Positions 50,107 to 60,058 of a DNA stretch of 64,000 nt are shown piece by piece. Positions within the stretch are counted from its first letter, which is position 1. Each line of letters starts with the position of its first letter. Both the position numbers and the translations under genes were made by a program. Below the pieces are notes generated by a model, which saw nothing but the letters and a program-made list of their open reading frames with translations, was not told the DNA's origin and made no database searches. The stretch comes from RI-231 sp041394905. GTDB taxonomy: Bacteria; Acidobacteriota; Terriglobia; Bryobacterales; UBA6623. The DNA lies in contig JAWKHJ010000018.1 in the NCBI GenBank assembly GCA_041394905.1, positions 1 through 64,000 on the forward strand, given 5' to 3'.

Positions 50107-50958
50107 ATGCGTCTCTGCACCTTCGATCACTCCGGGGCCACGCAGCCCGGCATCCTTCGCGGCGAGAAGATTCTACCGGTCGCCGAAGTCAACGCCAAGC
50201 GCGGCGCGCGCTTCCCGCTCGAGCTGCTCGAGCTGATCCAAACCGAGAACCTGGATGCGCTCGCCGACCTTTCGAAAGGCCTCGAGGCGGACATCCCTCT
50301 ACGAGAGACCAAGTTACGGCTCCCCTACCCGCGGCCCGGCAAGATCTGGTGCATCGGCCTCAATTACAAGTCGCACGCCGAGGACATCAACGCCGTCCAA
50401 CCCGAAGAGCCGGGCGCCTTCATGAAGCCCTCGAGCTCGATCTTCGAGCCCGGCGGCTGGATCGAGCTTCCGCCTGAGCGGCTGACCAAAGACGTCGACG
50501 CGGAAGGCGAGCTCGCCATCGTATTCGGCAAACGCTGCCGCGAAGTCCCGATCGAGGAGATCGAAGACGTCATCCTCGGCTACACGACGACGCTCGACTT
50601 GACCGCGCTCGACATTCTGGCCAAGAACCCACGCTACCTGCAGCGCTCGAAAAGCTTCGACACGTTCTTCAGCTTCGGCCCGGTGATCGTGACGAAGGAC
50701 GAGATCAAGGATGTGAACGCGCTCGAGGTCATCACGAAGCACAACGACAAAGTCTTCTCGCGCGACTTCGTCCACAACATGCGTCACCTGCCCTACAAGC
50801 TCGCCTCGTTCCATACCGATGTCATGACGTTCGAGCCGGGCGACATCCTATCGACCGGCTGCCCCAAGGGCGCGCGCATCAAGCCCGGCGACACGGTTGA
50901 GGCGTACATCGAAGGCGTGGGGAGCCTGAAGGCCAACGTCAAGCGCCGCGGCGAATAG
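50107..50958 (+). CDS. fumarylacetoacetate hydrolase (FAH) family protein
   Basis: 283 residues. The catalytic region starts with IWCIGLNYKSHAED, and metal ligands fit DAEGELAIVFG (Glu pair) and LGYTTTLDLTALD (Asp). C-terminal DVMTFEPGDILSTGCPKG is typical. The family cleaves or hydrates 2,4-diketo acids (acylpyruvases, 2,4-diketo-3-deoxy-L-fuconate hydrolase, catechol-pathway enzymes). Closeness to the sugar-acid locus makes a diketo sugar-acid substrate possible. A GATAAT -10-like box (50093-50098) lies just upstream, so the mRNA may be nearly leaderless. Confidence 0.88.
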   Translation: MRLCTFDHSGATQPGILRGEKILPVAEVNAKRGARFPLELLELIQTENLDALADLSKGLEADIPLRETKLRLPYPRPGKIWCIGLNYKSHAEDINAVQPEEPGAFMKPSSSIFEPGGWIELPPERLTKDVDAEGELAIVFGKRCREVPIEEIEDVILGYTTTLDLTALDILAKNPRYLQRSKSFDTFFSFGPVIVTKDEIKDVNALEVITKHNDKVFSRDFVHNMRHLPYKLASFHTDVMTFEPGDILSTGCPKGARIKPGDTVEAYIEGVGSLKANVKRRGE

Positions 50959-50963
50959 CTCGA

Positions 50964-51698
50964 TTAGGCCCGCAGTACGTAAAACACGTAGCCGTAGCTG
51001 TCGCCGAAGCGTTCGTAGAGCTCGATCTCTCGATCCGTCTCCGAAATCATGTCCGCCATGGCCGGATCGGAGCGCAGCTCATCCATCCTCAGCCTGAGCG
51101 GAGCGTAGAATTCGCGCTCCCAATCGGAGCGCGGAAGGGCGAACGTGGCCAGTGTGTCGTAGCCTTCGGCCCGGGCGCGTTCGACATTGCTTTCGATCGT
51201 CCCCATGTCGGGGTAGCCCGCATCCCAGAAGGCCCGCGCTCCTTCGGGCGGATCGTCGGTCAGCCAAGTCGCCTCGGTGACGCAGACATGTCCGCCGGAA
51301 CGCAGCAGCGGACGCCAAAGCCGTAACCCGCGCGCGAACCCGATGAGGTAGATCGCGCCCTCGCTCCAGATCAGGTCGTAGCTTGCGGGCTCATCCTCGA
51401 GCGCATCCATCGACTGGAGCCGTGGAGTTACCTGAGCCGCAAGCCCCGCCGCTTTAGCCGTCCGCTCGAGCTCGTCCAAGAACGGTTGGTGTACGTCGAC
51501 CGCAGTCACGTGTCCACCCGTCTCCCGCGCCAACACGATCGCCGCAGCGCCTGCGCCACAACCAAGGTCGAGAATGCGCGGCTTCGGCGGCAGGTCCGAA
51601 AGGGCCCGCAAGGCCCGCAGCGTGGACGCCTCGCTGCCTGGTCCTTTGCGCGGTAGTCCTGCAAACAGGCGAAATAGCGGTTCGTGGGATTCGCTCAT
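50964..51698 (-). CDS. class I SAM-dependent methyltransferase
   Basis: 244 residues from ATG 51698. SAM-binding motif I is ILDLGCGAGAAAIVLA, the acidic loop is VTAVDVHQPFL, and motif IV region is YDLIWSEGAIYLIG. The C-terminus (DREIELYERFGDSYGYVFYVLR) matches a broad family of small-molecule methyltransferases of unknown substrate. Its start overlaps the ABC permease stop by 4 bp (ATGA), giving an ATPase-permease-methyltransferase operon. Confidence 0.85.
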   Translation of the reverse strand: MSESHEPLFRLFAGLPRKGPGSEASTLRALRALSDLPPKPRILDLGCGAGAAAIVLARETGGHVTAVDVHQPFLDELERTAKAAGLAAQVTPRLQSMDALEDEPASYDLIWSEGAIYLIGFARGLRLWRPLLRSGGHVCVTEATWLTDDPPEGARAFWDAGYPDMGTIESNVERARAEGYDTLATFALPRSDWEREFYAPLRLRMDELRSDPAMADMISETDREIELYERFGDSYGYVFYVLRA

Positions 51699-52339
51699 TC
51701 CGTGCGCAGCCTCCGCGTCCATCGTCGCTCCAGCAGCCCTAGCGCGCCATCGGCGGTCAGGGCCAGCAGCGCCGCCGGCAAGGCGCCCAGCAAGATCAAG
51801 CTCGTGTTCACAGTCTGCAAACCCATGAAGATGAACTGCCCGAGCCCGCCGGCGCCAATCAAGGCGGCGATGGTCGCCACGCCCACGCAGGTCACCGTCG
51901 CCACGCGCAGCCCGGCGAGGATCGTCGGCGCAGCAAGAGGAAGCTCGACCATGCGCAGGAGTTGCCGGTCCGTCATGCCCATCGCCACCGCCGCCTCACG
52001 TACAGCAGGGTCCACTTGTCGAATGCCCACGAAGGCGTTGCGCAGAATCGGCAGCAGCGCATAGAGCGTCAGCGCCACGATCGCCGACCGCACGCCGATG
52101 CCGCCAATCAGTGGAATCGGAATGAGGAAGCCGAACAGGGCCAAGCTCGGGATCGTCTGCACCGTGTTCGCGAAGCCCAGTGTCCAACGCTCCCAGCGCG
52201 GCTTACGCGTCAGCCAGACTCCGGCTGGAATCCCAATTGCCGCGGCGATGCCGACAGAGACCGCGACCAGCCAAAGGTGCTCCCAGGTGCGCAGCGCCAG
52301 GTCGACGCGGTAACTCGAGAGCGTCTCCCAAAAGCTCAT
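51695..52339 (-). CDS. ABC transporter permease, osmoprotectant (OpuC/ProW-like) type
   Basis: 214 residues with about six membrane helices. The segment IPSLALFGFLIPIPLIGGIGVRSAIVALTLYALLPILRNAFVGIRQVDPAVREAA is the signature of glycine betaine/choline/carnitine permeases. No substrate-binding protein gene or fused binding domain is found next to it, so the binding protein must be elsewhere. It overlaps the ATPase gene by 4 bp. Confidence 0.88.
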   Translation of the reverse strand: MSFWETLSSYRVDLALRTWEHLWLVAVSVGIAAAIGIPAGVWLTRKPRWERWTLGFANTVQTIPSLALFGFLIPIPLIGGIGVRSAIVALTLYALLPILRNAFVGIRQVDPAVREAAVAMGMTDRQLLRMVELPLAAPTILAGLRVATVTCVGVATIAALIGAGGLGQFIFMGLQTVNTSLILLGALPAALLALTADGALGLLERRWTRRLRTE

Positions 52340-53061
52340 GCGCGCCCCTCACGAAATGCCCGCACCGCCGGCTCGTCGGTGCGGGAGAAGTCTTCGGACG
52401 TGCCCGACCATGCCAGCCGCCCGCCTTCGAGCAATGCGATGCGGTTACCTAGGAGCACCGCCTCAGCGATGTCGTGCGTGACGAAGACGATTGTCTTGTG
52501 CAACTGCTCTTGCAGCGCTCTGAGCTCGCTTTGCAGCTCTCCGCGGGTAATCGGATCGAGCGCGCCGAAAGGTTCATCCATCAACAGAATGGGCGGATCC
52601 GCAGCCAACGCACGCGCCACGCCCACCCGCTGGCGCTGCCCTCCGGAGAGCTCCGAGGGCCTCCGCTGGGCGACTTCCCCCGCCGGCAGGCCAACCCGTT
52701 CGAGCAATTCCGCGACCTTCGCTTCCGTAATCGGCGCGCCGGATATGCGCGGGACGAGCGCCACGTTCTCCGCAACCGTCAAGTGCGGCAGCAGGCCGAT
52801 CTCCTGGATGACGTAGCCGATCGAACGCCGCAGCGCGATCGGGTCCCATTCGGCCGTCGAGCGCCCTTGCACGACGACGGCGCCCTGGTCGGGCGTGCGC
52901 AGGGCGTTGATCAGCTTGAGAGCTGTCGTCTTGCCCGAGCCGCTGCGGCCTAGGAGTACGAGCGTTTCGCCGGGAGTCGCGTCGAGGGTCAGCGAGGAGA
53001 GAACATCGCGTCCGCCCAGGCGGCAAGCGACGTTTTCAAAACGAATCGGAGAGTCCTGCAA
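52336..53061 (-). CDS. ABC transporter ATP-binding protein, osmoprotectant type
   Basis: 241 residues: Walker A GRSGSGKTT, Q-loop YVIQEIGLLPHLTV, signature LSGGQRQRVGVARAL, Walker B ILLMDEPFGALD and H-loop FVTHD. The sequence style is that of OpuCA/ProV, but the C-terminal CBS domains of longer homologues are missing. It energises the permease encoded just downstream. Confidence 0.9.
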   Translation of the reverse strand: MQDSPIRFENVACRLGGRDVLSSLTLDATPGETLVLLGRSGSGKTTALKLINALRTPDQGAVVVQGRSTAEWDPIALRRSIGYVIQEIGLLPHLTVAENVALVPRISGAPITEAKVAELLERVGLPAGEVAQRRPSELSGGQRQRVGVARALAADPPILLMDEPFGALDPITRGELQSELRALQEQLHKTIVFVTHDIAEAVLLGNRIALLEGGRLAWSGTSEDFSRTDEPAVRAFREGRA

Positions 53062-53112
53062 AGCCGGGCGGTCCGTCGGGCTCCATCGTACCGCGATCGG
53101 GCGAAATGCCCG

Positions 53113-53433
53113 TCACGCTGATCGCGCAAGCGCGACTTCCACGAACTGAAGCCCAATCTTGAATCGCCCGGCCTCGATCTCAGACACATGCGCCACCCGC
53201 GCCAGACCGTTGATCTTAAATGAGAGCTCCTGACTGCGTAGGTCGCCTTGCAGACTGACCAACGATCCGCTCTCGATGCGGACAAAGGCCTCGATGCCGA
53301 CCCCCGTCTCCGACACGTCAATCAGCTTCGCCATGATCGAGCGAGTCCGGCCGGCGGCGTTCGTCACGCCTAGACGCAAACCCGGAGGCAGGGAGACCAC
53401 TGTGCGAGGACTGGCGCGGCGTTCGGCTCCCAT
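53113..53433 (-). CDS. PilZ domain protein
   Basis: 106 residues, a stand-alone PilZ domain. Cyclic-di-GMP binding residues fit RxxxR (Arg6-Arg10, RASPR) and D-x-S-x-x-G (DVSETGVGI). Such proteins relay c-di-GMP signals to motility, secretion or polysaccharide systems. It lies between the ABC operon and the third receptor, both in the same direction. Confidence 0.82.
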   Translation of the reverse strand: MGAERRASPRTVVSLPPGLRLGVTNAAGRTRSIMAKLIDVSETGVGIEAFVRIESGSLVSLQGDLRSQELSFKINGLARVAHVSEIEAGRFKIGLQFVEVALARSA

Positions 53434-53484
53434 CGCAGAAACATATCGGCGTTGGGAACCGAACCCTGTAGTGCCTTCGGCGCG

Positions 53485-56400
53485 CTAAAAGCTGAACCGC
53501 AAGCCGAACTGCTGCTGCCGAGGAAGTCCGAGCGTCGAGGTGATTTTACCCGCGTCCGGACTCGAGATGTTCGTGTTGGGCGTGCCGTAGGAGGGATGGT
53601 TCGTCACGTTGAAGACCTCCCAACGGAATTGCAGCTTGAAGCGTTCGGTGAGTTGGAAGCTCTTCATCAGGCCGACGTCCCAGTTGAAGATGCCTCCCTC
53701 TTGCATCGAGTTCCGGCCCAGGTTGCCATAGGTCGGATTGCCATTGGCGTCGAGCGGCGTGGCGAACGCCGCCGGATTGAACCACTGCGCCGGCGACGGG
53801 TTGGCCACACGATGGTCGCCAATGACATTCGGCCGCCAAACGCCAGGCCCGTTGGTTCCCAACTCGGCTGCGGAATTGGCCAATGTCACGTTGTAATACT
53901 GGCCCGTCTGCATGCTGACGATGCCTGTCATCTGCCAACCGCCGAAAATGGCGTTGATCGCCCCGCCTTTATCTAGCAGCCGCTGCCCCTTCCCGAACGG
54001 CAAGTTTAGGATGTAGCTGTTCACGAGCCGCTGCCGCACGTCGTTGCTCGTGCTGCCTCGCTCACATGAGAAACACGACGTATTTTGCGGTCCGTTATTG
54101 TCGCCGCTGACGAAGATCTCCGACGTCTGGCTAATGCCGTGCGACCAGGTATAGGCCGAGGTGAACTGGAAGCCCTGCGAGAAGCGCTTCGTCAGCGTTG
54201 TCTCGAAACCGTGATAGTTGCTGTGCGCCGCCGGCGTGCGGTACGTCAGAGCATTTAGAGACGGAAAGAAGACGCGGCGCTGCGCCTCTGTCGCCGATGG
54301 GCCAGGCCCTGGAGCATTGATGTTGTAGTCGAGCGGAACGTTCGTCGACGAAGACCCAACGTAAGAGGTCGTCAGCGCGAGCGTTTGGCTGAGCTGGCGT
54401 TGGACGCTGAAGTTCCACTGGTAGACCATTGGCAAGGGGTGGTTGCGGGCCCAGGAGCGCATCACCGAATTCGCCGGCAGATCAGCGACGCTTGTGACGG
54501 GTGCGTCCAAATCGCCCAGGAAGTCCGACGGGATCCCGTCCTGGAGCAGGATCTTCGGGGCCTTCGAGGTTCCGCGGGCGGTCACGACCGCCACAAACGG
54601 ATAGTTCCGTAACATGCGTGCGCTGGCGCCGAGCCCTGCCGAACCGCCGTAAAAGATGCCGCTGCCCGCACGCACGGTCCACCTGGCCCCAGGCTGCCAA
54701 GCAATTCCCACTCGCGGCGCCAGATTGTTCTTGTCGAAGCTGATCAGCGCGCGGTCGGCCAAACTGTCTCCCTGCTCGCCCGCGCGAATGATCCGCCCGA
54801 AATCTGGCCCAGCGTCGAAAACGACCGTGTTCATCTTGTCGTTCCTCTCCACCCAGGGCTCCGTCAGCTCGTAGCGCATCCCAAGGCTCAAGGTCAGGTT
54901 GGGACGGATCTTCCAGTCATCCTGGAAGTAGCCCATCCAACTGTTGAACGTCATGTTTGCGTCGATCGTCGTCCCCGACGAAACCTGATCGACCCAACCT
55001 AGCAAGCCGTCCCCCAATCCGATGCCGGTGTAGCGGCCGTTGAAACGGATGGTTCCGGTAGCGTTCTGCGAGCCGAGAATGTCAGAGAAATCGTGCCGGA
55101 TGTCCACGCCCGCCTTGAAGCTGTGATTACCACGGATGAAGGTCAGGTTGTCGACGAACTGCATCGTGTCGCTGACCTTTCCATTGGGCAGGTTGTTGCT
55201 TCCGCCGAGGCTGATGTGCGCCAGCCCGCCAGCAAGTTGGATGCGCGGTAGGCCCAAGATCGAGGGATCTTCGTTGAAGCCCTTCAGCCCAAACTCCTGG
55301 TTGAGCTCGGATTGCGGCGGCGTGTTGGGCTGCACCTTGTTGACCTTCAGGTGCTTGTAACCGAAGCGCACCTCGTTGATCGTCGTCGGGGAGAACACGT
55401 GCGACCAAGACGCCGTCATGTGGTCGCCTCCGTTGTCGTCTAGCCCTCGGTCGTTGCCCACGCCGCCGCGCGCGATTCCCGGCAGAGGCGCGTCCCGCAA
55501 GTTGTCATAGCGATAGTGGCTATAGCGAACGAAGAAGTTGTCGGTCGCCGACAACGTGTGGTCATAGCGAAAATCCATCTGGTCGCGGTCGGTCTTCCAC
55601 GGCGGATTGTTCACGAAGTTGCGCCGTGTATTGTCGGAAAAGTTCGGATTCGGGTAGAGGTCAACCAGCTTCGCGTAGACCGGATCGAACCGCGAAGCCG
55701 GGATCGCCATGTTCGCAAACGTGCCGCCCTCAGGGTCTTTGAGCGAGCTCAGGCCGGTGGTCTGGCTGAAGTCGCCTGACCGCTCGAGCGCCGTCGGCAC
55801 GATCACGATGTCGGATTGCGACTTGCGCAGTTTCCAAGCCTCCCAGCTCGCAAAGAAAAAGGCCTTGTTCTTCTTGATCGGCCCGCCGAAAGTGACGCCG
55901 TACTGGTTCTGGCGCAAGACTTCCGGATCGGCTTTACCGTCGCCGTTGCGATCATTGCGGGCAAACGCCTCGCGGGCGTCGAAAAAGTCGTTGCGCAAGA
56001 ACTCATACGTCGAGCCATGGAACTCGTTCGTTCCGCTGCGGATGGTCACGTTGACCACCGCGCCCGCGTTGCGGCCATACTCGGCGGAATAGTTTGAGGT
56101 CTGGATCTTGAACTCCTGGACGGCGTCCATCGAGGGAATCATGGCCTGCGCCTTGCGGTCCTGCTGGCCCATGACGGTCGAATTGTTGTCGATGCCATCG
56201 ATCAGATAGTTGTTCTGTTGGGCGCTCTGGCCGTGGCTCACGAAGCCGCCCCCGAGGCGGGCATCGCCCAGCGGGCCGCGGTCACGGCCGCCGATTTCCG
56301 GCGCCACCCCAGCCGTGAGCTGCGCCAAGGACTGATAGTTGCGGCCGCTGATCGGCAAGTCCTCGATTTGCTCGCGCTCCACCGTGTAGGCCAGCGTCGC

Positions 56401-56786
56401 CGACTCGGTCTCGAGCAGCGGCGTGGCGCCGGTCACTTCGACGACTTCGACGACGTTGCCCACTTCCATCCGGAAGTTCATACCAATGCGGTCGCCGGAA
56501 TGGATCTCGATACCGGTCTTGACCGAACGCTTGAACCCCGCCGTCTCGACCGAGATCTCGTAAACGCCCACCTTAAGCGGTCCCGAGACGTAGATGCCGG
56601 AAGCGTTCGACTGCTCTCGACCGTAATGCCCGTGTTGACTTCACGGATCACAACGTCCGCGCCAGGAATGACCGCGCCGCTCGCATCCATCACGGTCCCT
56701 GTAATGACGCCTTGGTCCTGCTGCGCCTGCAAGAAGGGCGCGACGGCCAACAGCAGGGTCGCCGTCAAAGCAAATCGCAATTTCAC
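53485..56786 (-). CDS. Oar-like TonB-dependent receptor, third copy (one frameshift)
   Basis: About 1100 residues from GTG 56786 (GAGG upstream), signal peptide FALTATLLLAVAPFLQAQ, then a carboxypeptidase-regulatory-like domain (VITGTVMDASGAVIPGADV), plug (LPISGRNYQSLAQLTAGV) and barrel ending QQFGLRFSF. One frame change near 56610, inside the regulatory domain, joins the two reading frames. It is clearly different from the tandem pair at 41-48 kb and lacks their palindrome upstream, so it likely serves another ligand. Confidence 0.9.
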
Positions 56787-57061
56787 CTCGTACCTCTCGA
56801 ACTCGTTCTTGTCGGGTCTTGTCCGGGCAGTCGCTCAAACCAAACCGCCTCACTCTCAGCTCGGTTTCACTACGCGCGGCTATCGCGCGCGTGGCTGACT
56901 GCAGAAGGGCCACAACGAAGTTGCGGCTCTACACTATAACCGAAAGTCGTTATTTTGAGGTACAGAAATTTGCTAGCCCTGGTCAGGCCTTGATAAGTGA
57001 TCGTAAAAGCTACGACCACCGTCATCCAAGCAGAGGGAACGAACGTCGAAACGCGCGCCGA

Positions 57062-57328
57062 TCAGCGCGCGAGGCGGAAGGCTTCGGAAGCGGCGATCCA
57101 GAGGTTGACGAGCCCCAGCCCGCTCACAGCGCCGCGCACGTACGAGTTGAGCCAAAGCCGGCTCCACTCGGGAAAAAGACTGACGAAGAAGTTGTTATCC
57201 CACAGCAGCGTCCACGGCAGCAGCAGCAGGATGAGGCCAATCTCGAGGCAGAACAACAGGAAAACGACGCGGACGACGCGGCGGCCCGACTCTGGTGCGG
57301 CTTGCGGCGTGATGGCGCTGTCAGACAT
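57062..57328 (-). CDS. small two-helix membrane protein
   Basis: 88 residues from ATG 57328, chosen because GGAGG lies 5 nt upstream. Two hydrophobic helices are seen (about VVFLLFCLEIGLILLLLPWTLL and VRGAVSGLGLVNLWIAA). The start overlaps the end of rnhB, so it is the last gene of the ribosomal/SRP operon. No function recognised. Confidence 0.7.
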   Translation of the reverse strand: MSDSAITPQAAPESGRRVVRVVFLLFCLEIGLILLLLPWTLLWDNNFFVSLFPEWSRLWLNSYVRGAVSGLGLVNLWIAASEAFRLAR

Positions 57329-58064
57329 CTCCGCCTCCGACCGCAAAGAGCGACATCTGCGGGTCTAGCCGGGCTTCGGCAGGCAACGCGACCGAAAAGC
57401 CGGCCACTGCTGCAACCGGAGCGAAACTGAACCGGTGCGCCGGCGTGGGACCGTGACGCTCCAGCGCTTCCAGGTGATCCGGCGTAGAGTAGCCCTTGTT
57501 CCTCGCCAGGTTGTACTCGGGATAAATCTCCGCCCAGCGCCGCATCCAGGCGTCCCGTTCCACCTTGGCCAGGATCGACGCCGCGGCGATCGAGCGGCAG
57601 CGCGCATCCCCTTTGATCAGCGGACGATGCGGGATGGCGACCTGCAGCCGCATGGCGTCGGTCAGCACGAAGTCCACCGCAACGGACAGCTTGGCGAGCG
57701 CCTGTTCCATGGCCACGCGGGCCGCTTGGTAGATGTTGATACGGTCGATCCAGCCCGCATCGACCGACGCTGTCGCGCAAGCCACGGCGCGCTCGCGGAT
57801 GCGTTCGGCGAGCGCCTCGCGGCTGGCGCGATCCAGCATCTTCGAGTCGTTGAGTCCCCGAATCGGGCGATCCGGGTCGAGCACCACGGCCCCGGCCACG
57901 ACGGGGCCGAACAGACAGCCCCGCCCTACTTCGTCCACGCCCGCTACCCAGACATACCCCGCCTCGCGCGCTTCGCGCTCGAAGCGGCTCGAGGGCCTGG
58001 CGGGCAAGCTCGCCGGAGCAGGCTCCAGCCGCGGCAGGCGTTCATCTAGGGGCGGGCCCGGCAC
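57321..58064 (-). CDS. rnhB: ribonuclease HII
   Basis: Removes RNA from RNA-DNA hybrids. Acidic active-site residues lie in GVDEVGRG (Asp, Glu), VLTDA (Asp) and the later KGDARCRSIAAASILAKVERD. The product is about 247 residues with an N-terminal extension before GVDEVGRG. I take GTG 58064, just after the rplS stop at 58072; a longer in-frame reading would overlap rplS on the same strand and lacks homology. Confidence 0.9.
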   Translation of the reverse strand: MPGPPLDERLPRLEPAPASLPARPSSRFEREAREAGYVWVAGVDEVGRGCLFGPVVAGAVVLDPDRPIRGLNDSKMLDRASREALAERIRERAVACATASVDAGWIDRINIYQAARVAMEQALAKLSVAVDFVLTDAMRLQVAIPHRPLIKGDARCRSIAAASILAKVERDAWMRRWAEIYPEYNLARNKGYSTPDHLEALERHGPTPAHRFSFAPVAAVAGFSVALPAEARLDPQMSLFAVGGGDV

Positions 58065-58071
58065 GCTCGTC

Positions 58072-58428
58072 TTAGCGAGTGTCGCGCTCCACCAGACGGG
58101 CGGCTTTGCCGCGCAGATTGCGCAGGTAGTAGAGCTTGGCGCGGCGCACCTTGTGGCTGCGCGTCTTCTCGATCTTCGCAATCACCGGCGCGTGCACCGG
58201 GAAGATGCGCTCGACGCCGATGCCACCGAAGCTGATCTTGCGCACCGTGATCGTCTCGCGAACGCCGAGGTTGTTGCGCGCGATCAGCACGCCCTCGAAG
58301 ACCTGGATGCGTTCCTTGTCACCCTCACGGATGCGCACGTGGACCTTGACGCCGTCGCCAATGGCGAGCTGCGGCACGTCCTGCTTCATGTGGGCTTTGC
58401 CAATCTTTTCGAGGACTGCGTTCTGCAT
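58072..58428 (-). CDS. rplS: 50S ribosomal protein L19
   Basis: 118 residues, matching L19 along its length: PQLAIGDGVKVHVRIREGDKERIQVFEGVLIAR, SFGGIGVERIFPVHAP and RRAKLYYLRNLRGKAARL. L19 sits at the interface of the ribosomal subunits. It is in the usual trmD-rplS order. Confidence 0.97.
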   Translation of the reverse strand: MQNAVLEKIGKAHMKQDVPQLAIGDGVKVHVRIREGDKERIQVFEGVLIARNNLGVRETITVRKISFGGIGVERIFPVHAPVIAKIEKTRSHKVRRAKLYYLRNLRGKAARLVERDTR

Positions 58429-58461
58429 CTTCGATACTCCCGGCGCCCGCGGCGCCTCGAT

Positions 58462-59226
58462 CTACCCTTCTCGCGTGGACGAAAGCTCGTCCAAAATTTT
58501 CCGGTCTTCCGCGCTTAGCGCCGCCGTCTCGAGCAGGTCCGGACGATTCCGGAGCGTCTTCTCGAGCGCCGCGCGCCGCCGCCAAAGCCGTATTTTCTCA
58601 TGGTCGCCGCTCAACAAGACCTCCGGTACGGTCCATCCGTGCAACTCCGCCGGCCGCGTGTAGTGAGGATAATCCAACACCCCTACGCGGTCCGCGTCAT
58701 CGCTCGAGAAAGACTCGCGCCGGCTCGACGCCTCGTTGCCCAGCACGCCCGGCAACAACCGAGCCACGCTGTCGACCACCATCCCGGCGGCCCATTCGCC
58801 GCCGCTCAACACAAAACTTCCAACCGAAAGCTCCTCGTCCACCAGGCCCCGCTCGACCACGCGTTCGTCGACTCCCTCGTAGCGGCCGCAGATCAGCACG
58901 ACTTCGTCGTACCCGCTCAGCCGCCGGGCGTCCGCCTGGTCGAACAACTTGCCTTGCGCCGAGAGCAGCGCCTTTCGCCGCCGCGCCTCCGGCCGCCGTC
59001 CCTCCAGCTCCTCCAGAGCCAGAGCGATCGGCTCAACCTTCATCACCATCCCTTCGTCGCCGCCGAACGGCCGGTCATCCACCGTCCGGTGCCGATCGAA
59101 GGTCCAATTCCTCAGATCGTGCGTCTCGATCTCGATCAGGCCCGCATTGCGCGCCCGCGAAACCACTCCATACTCGAAGGGCCCGCGAAAAAAGTCCGGG
59201 AAGATCGTAAGCAGATCGAACCGCAT
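58462..59226 (-). CDS. trmD: tRNA (guanine-N1-)-methyltransferase
   Basis: 254 residues; methylates G37 of tRNA to prevent frameshifting. Conserved parts: FDLLTIFPDFF, DDRPFGGDEGMVMKVEPI, LICGRYEGVDERV, and VLDYPHYTRP with an Asp where Glu is more common. The knot region with the SAM site is intact. It lies 10 nt after rimM. Confidence 0.95.
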   Translation of the reverse strand: MRFDLLTIFPDFFRGPFEYGVVSRARNAGLIEIETHDLRNWTFDRHRTVDDRPFGGDEGMVMKVEPIALALEELEGRRPEARRRKALLSAQGKLFDQADARRLSGYDEVVLICGRYEGVDERVVERGLVDEELSVGSFVLSGGEWAAGMVVDSVARLLPGVLGNEASSRRESFSSDDADRVGVLDYPHYTRPAELHGWTVPEVLLSGDHEKIRLWRRRAALEKTLRNRPDLLETAALSAEDRKILDELSSTREG

Positions 59227-59236
59227 CTTCCCTCGC

Positions 59237-59770
59237 TCACGCGTTGAGGTCCTCGAGCCCTTCCGGCAACTGGACGCGAATGCTCTTCCTTTCCGGGTCG
59301 ACCTCGATGCAGATCTCCTTGATGAAGGGGATCAGAATCTCGCGCCCGTCGCGCACAACCTCCAAAACCAACGGCCCGCCCGGCTCCTGGATCGCTTCGA
59401 CCGTTCCGATCTCACGGTCCGTCTCAGCGTCCCGCACCACACAGCCGACCAAGTCGACGTAGTAGTATTCGCCTTCCGGCGGCGCCCCTAACTCCTCATA
59501 CGGGATACAGACTTCCGTCCCCCGTAGTTCCTCAGCGGCCGAGATCGAATCGACGCCTTCGAACTTCAGGATCAACCGGCCTTGATGATCCCAAGCGTTT
59601 TCGATCTTTGCCGTCGTGAACCGCCCTGCCGGGTCACGGAGAGTGACCTCCGTACCGTCGGCGAAGCGGTCCAAATCCTCACACAAGTCCTGCGCGGCGA
59701 CCTCGCCGCGATTGCCGCGCGGCTTGGTGATCCTCGCCAGAGCGATCCACTGCTTTTCGTCCTCGCTCAA
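59237..59770 (-). CDS. rimM: ribosome maturation factor RimM
   Basis: About 177 residues. The N-terminal RimM domain (ALARITKPRGNRGEVAAQDL) and C-terminal PRC barrel (EYYYVDLVGCVVRD, IPFIKEICIEVD) are both present. RimM helps assemble the 30S head with S19. TTG 59770 gives a typical N-terminus (SEDEKQWIALARI); an ATG at 59827 would add 19 residues overlapping khpA. Confidence 0.93.
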   Translation of the reverse strand: MSEDEKQWIALARITKPRGNRGEVAAQDLCEDLDRFADGTEVTLRDPAGRFTTAKIENAWDHQGRLILKFEGVDSISAAEELRGTEVCIPYEELGAPPEGEYYYVDLVGCVVRDAETDREIGTVEAIQEPGGPLVLEVVRDGREILIPFIKEICIEVDPERKSIRVQLPEGLEDLNA

Positions 59771-59777
59771 CCGGCCC

Positions 59778-60038
59778 TCAGGGCTCGAGAATGTCGAGCG
59801 CGTAGCGCCGCTTGCGCTTATCGCCATAGGCGTTCAACACCGTCCGGATGGACTTGGCGGTGCGGCCCTTCTTTCCGATGATCTTGCCCAGATCCGACTC
59901 CTCGACGCTGAGCTCGAGAACTCCGCCCGCGCGGCCGCCCTTGGCGAAACGCACATCGACGGCGTCCGGCTCGTCGACGAGCGCCTTGGCGATGAGCTCA
60001 ACGAGCTCGACGGCTGGATCCGTGGTGGACTCGGGCAT
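59778..60038 (-). CDS. khpA: KH-domain RNA-binding protein KhpA
   Basis: 86 residues with the KH signature GKIIGKKGRTAKSIR. KhpA proteins sit between rpsP and rimM in many bacteria, as here, and bind small RNAs or act with KhpB in cell elongation control. Confidence 0.93.
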   Translation of the reverse strand: MPESTTDPAVELVELIAKALVDEPDAVDVRFAKGGRAGGVLELSVEESDLGKIIGKKGRTAKSIRTVLNAYGDKRKRRYALDILEP

Positions 60039-60058
60039 GGAATGGCCTCCCTACTTTA

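Noticed and set aside
53485..56786. Third Oar receptor as part of the sugar-acid locus
   Set aside because: It is several genes away, on a separate transcript, lacks the shared operator and is diverged from the tandem pair.
56787..57061. Possible small gene or palindrome operator upstream of the third receptor
   Set aside because: No ORF with support and no copy of the GATCTG-N6-CAGATC site; only AT-richer sequence consistent with a promoter.
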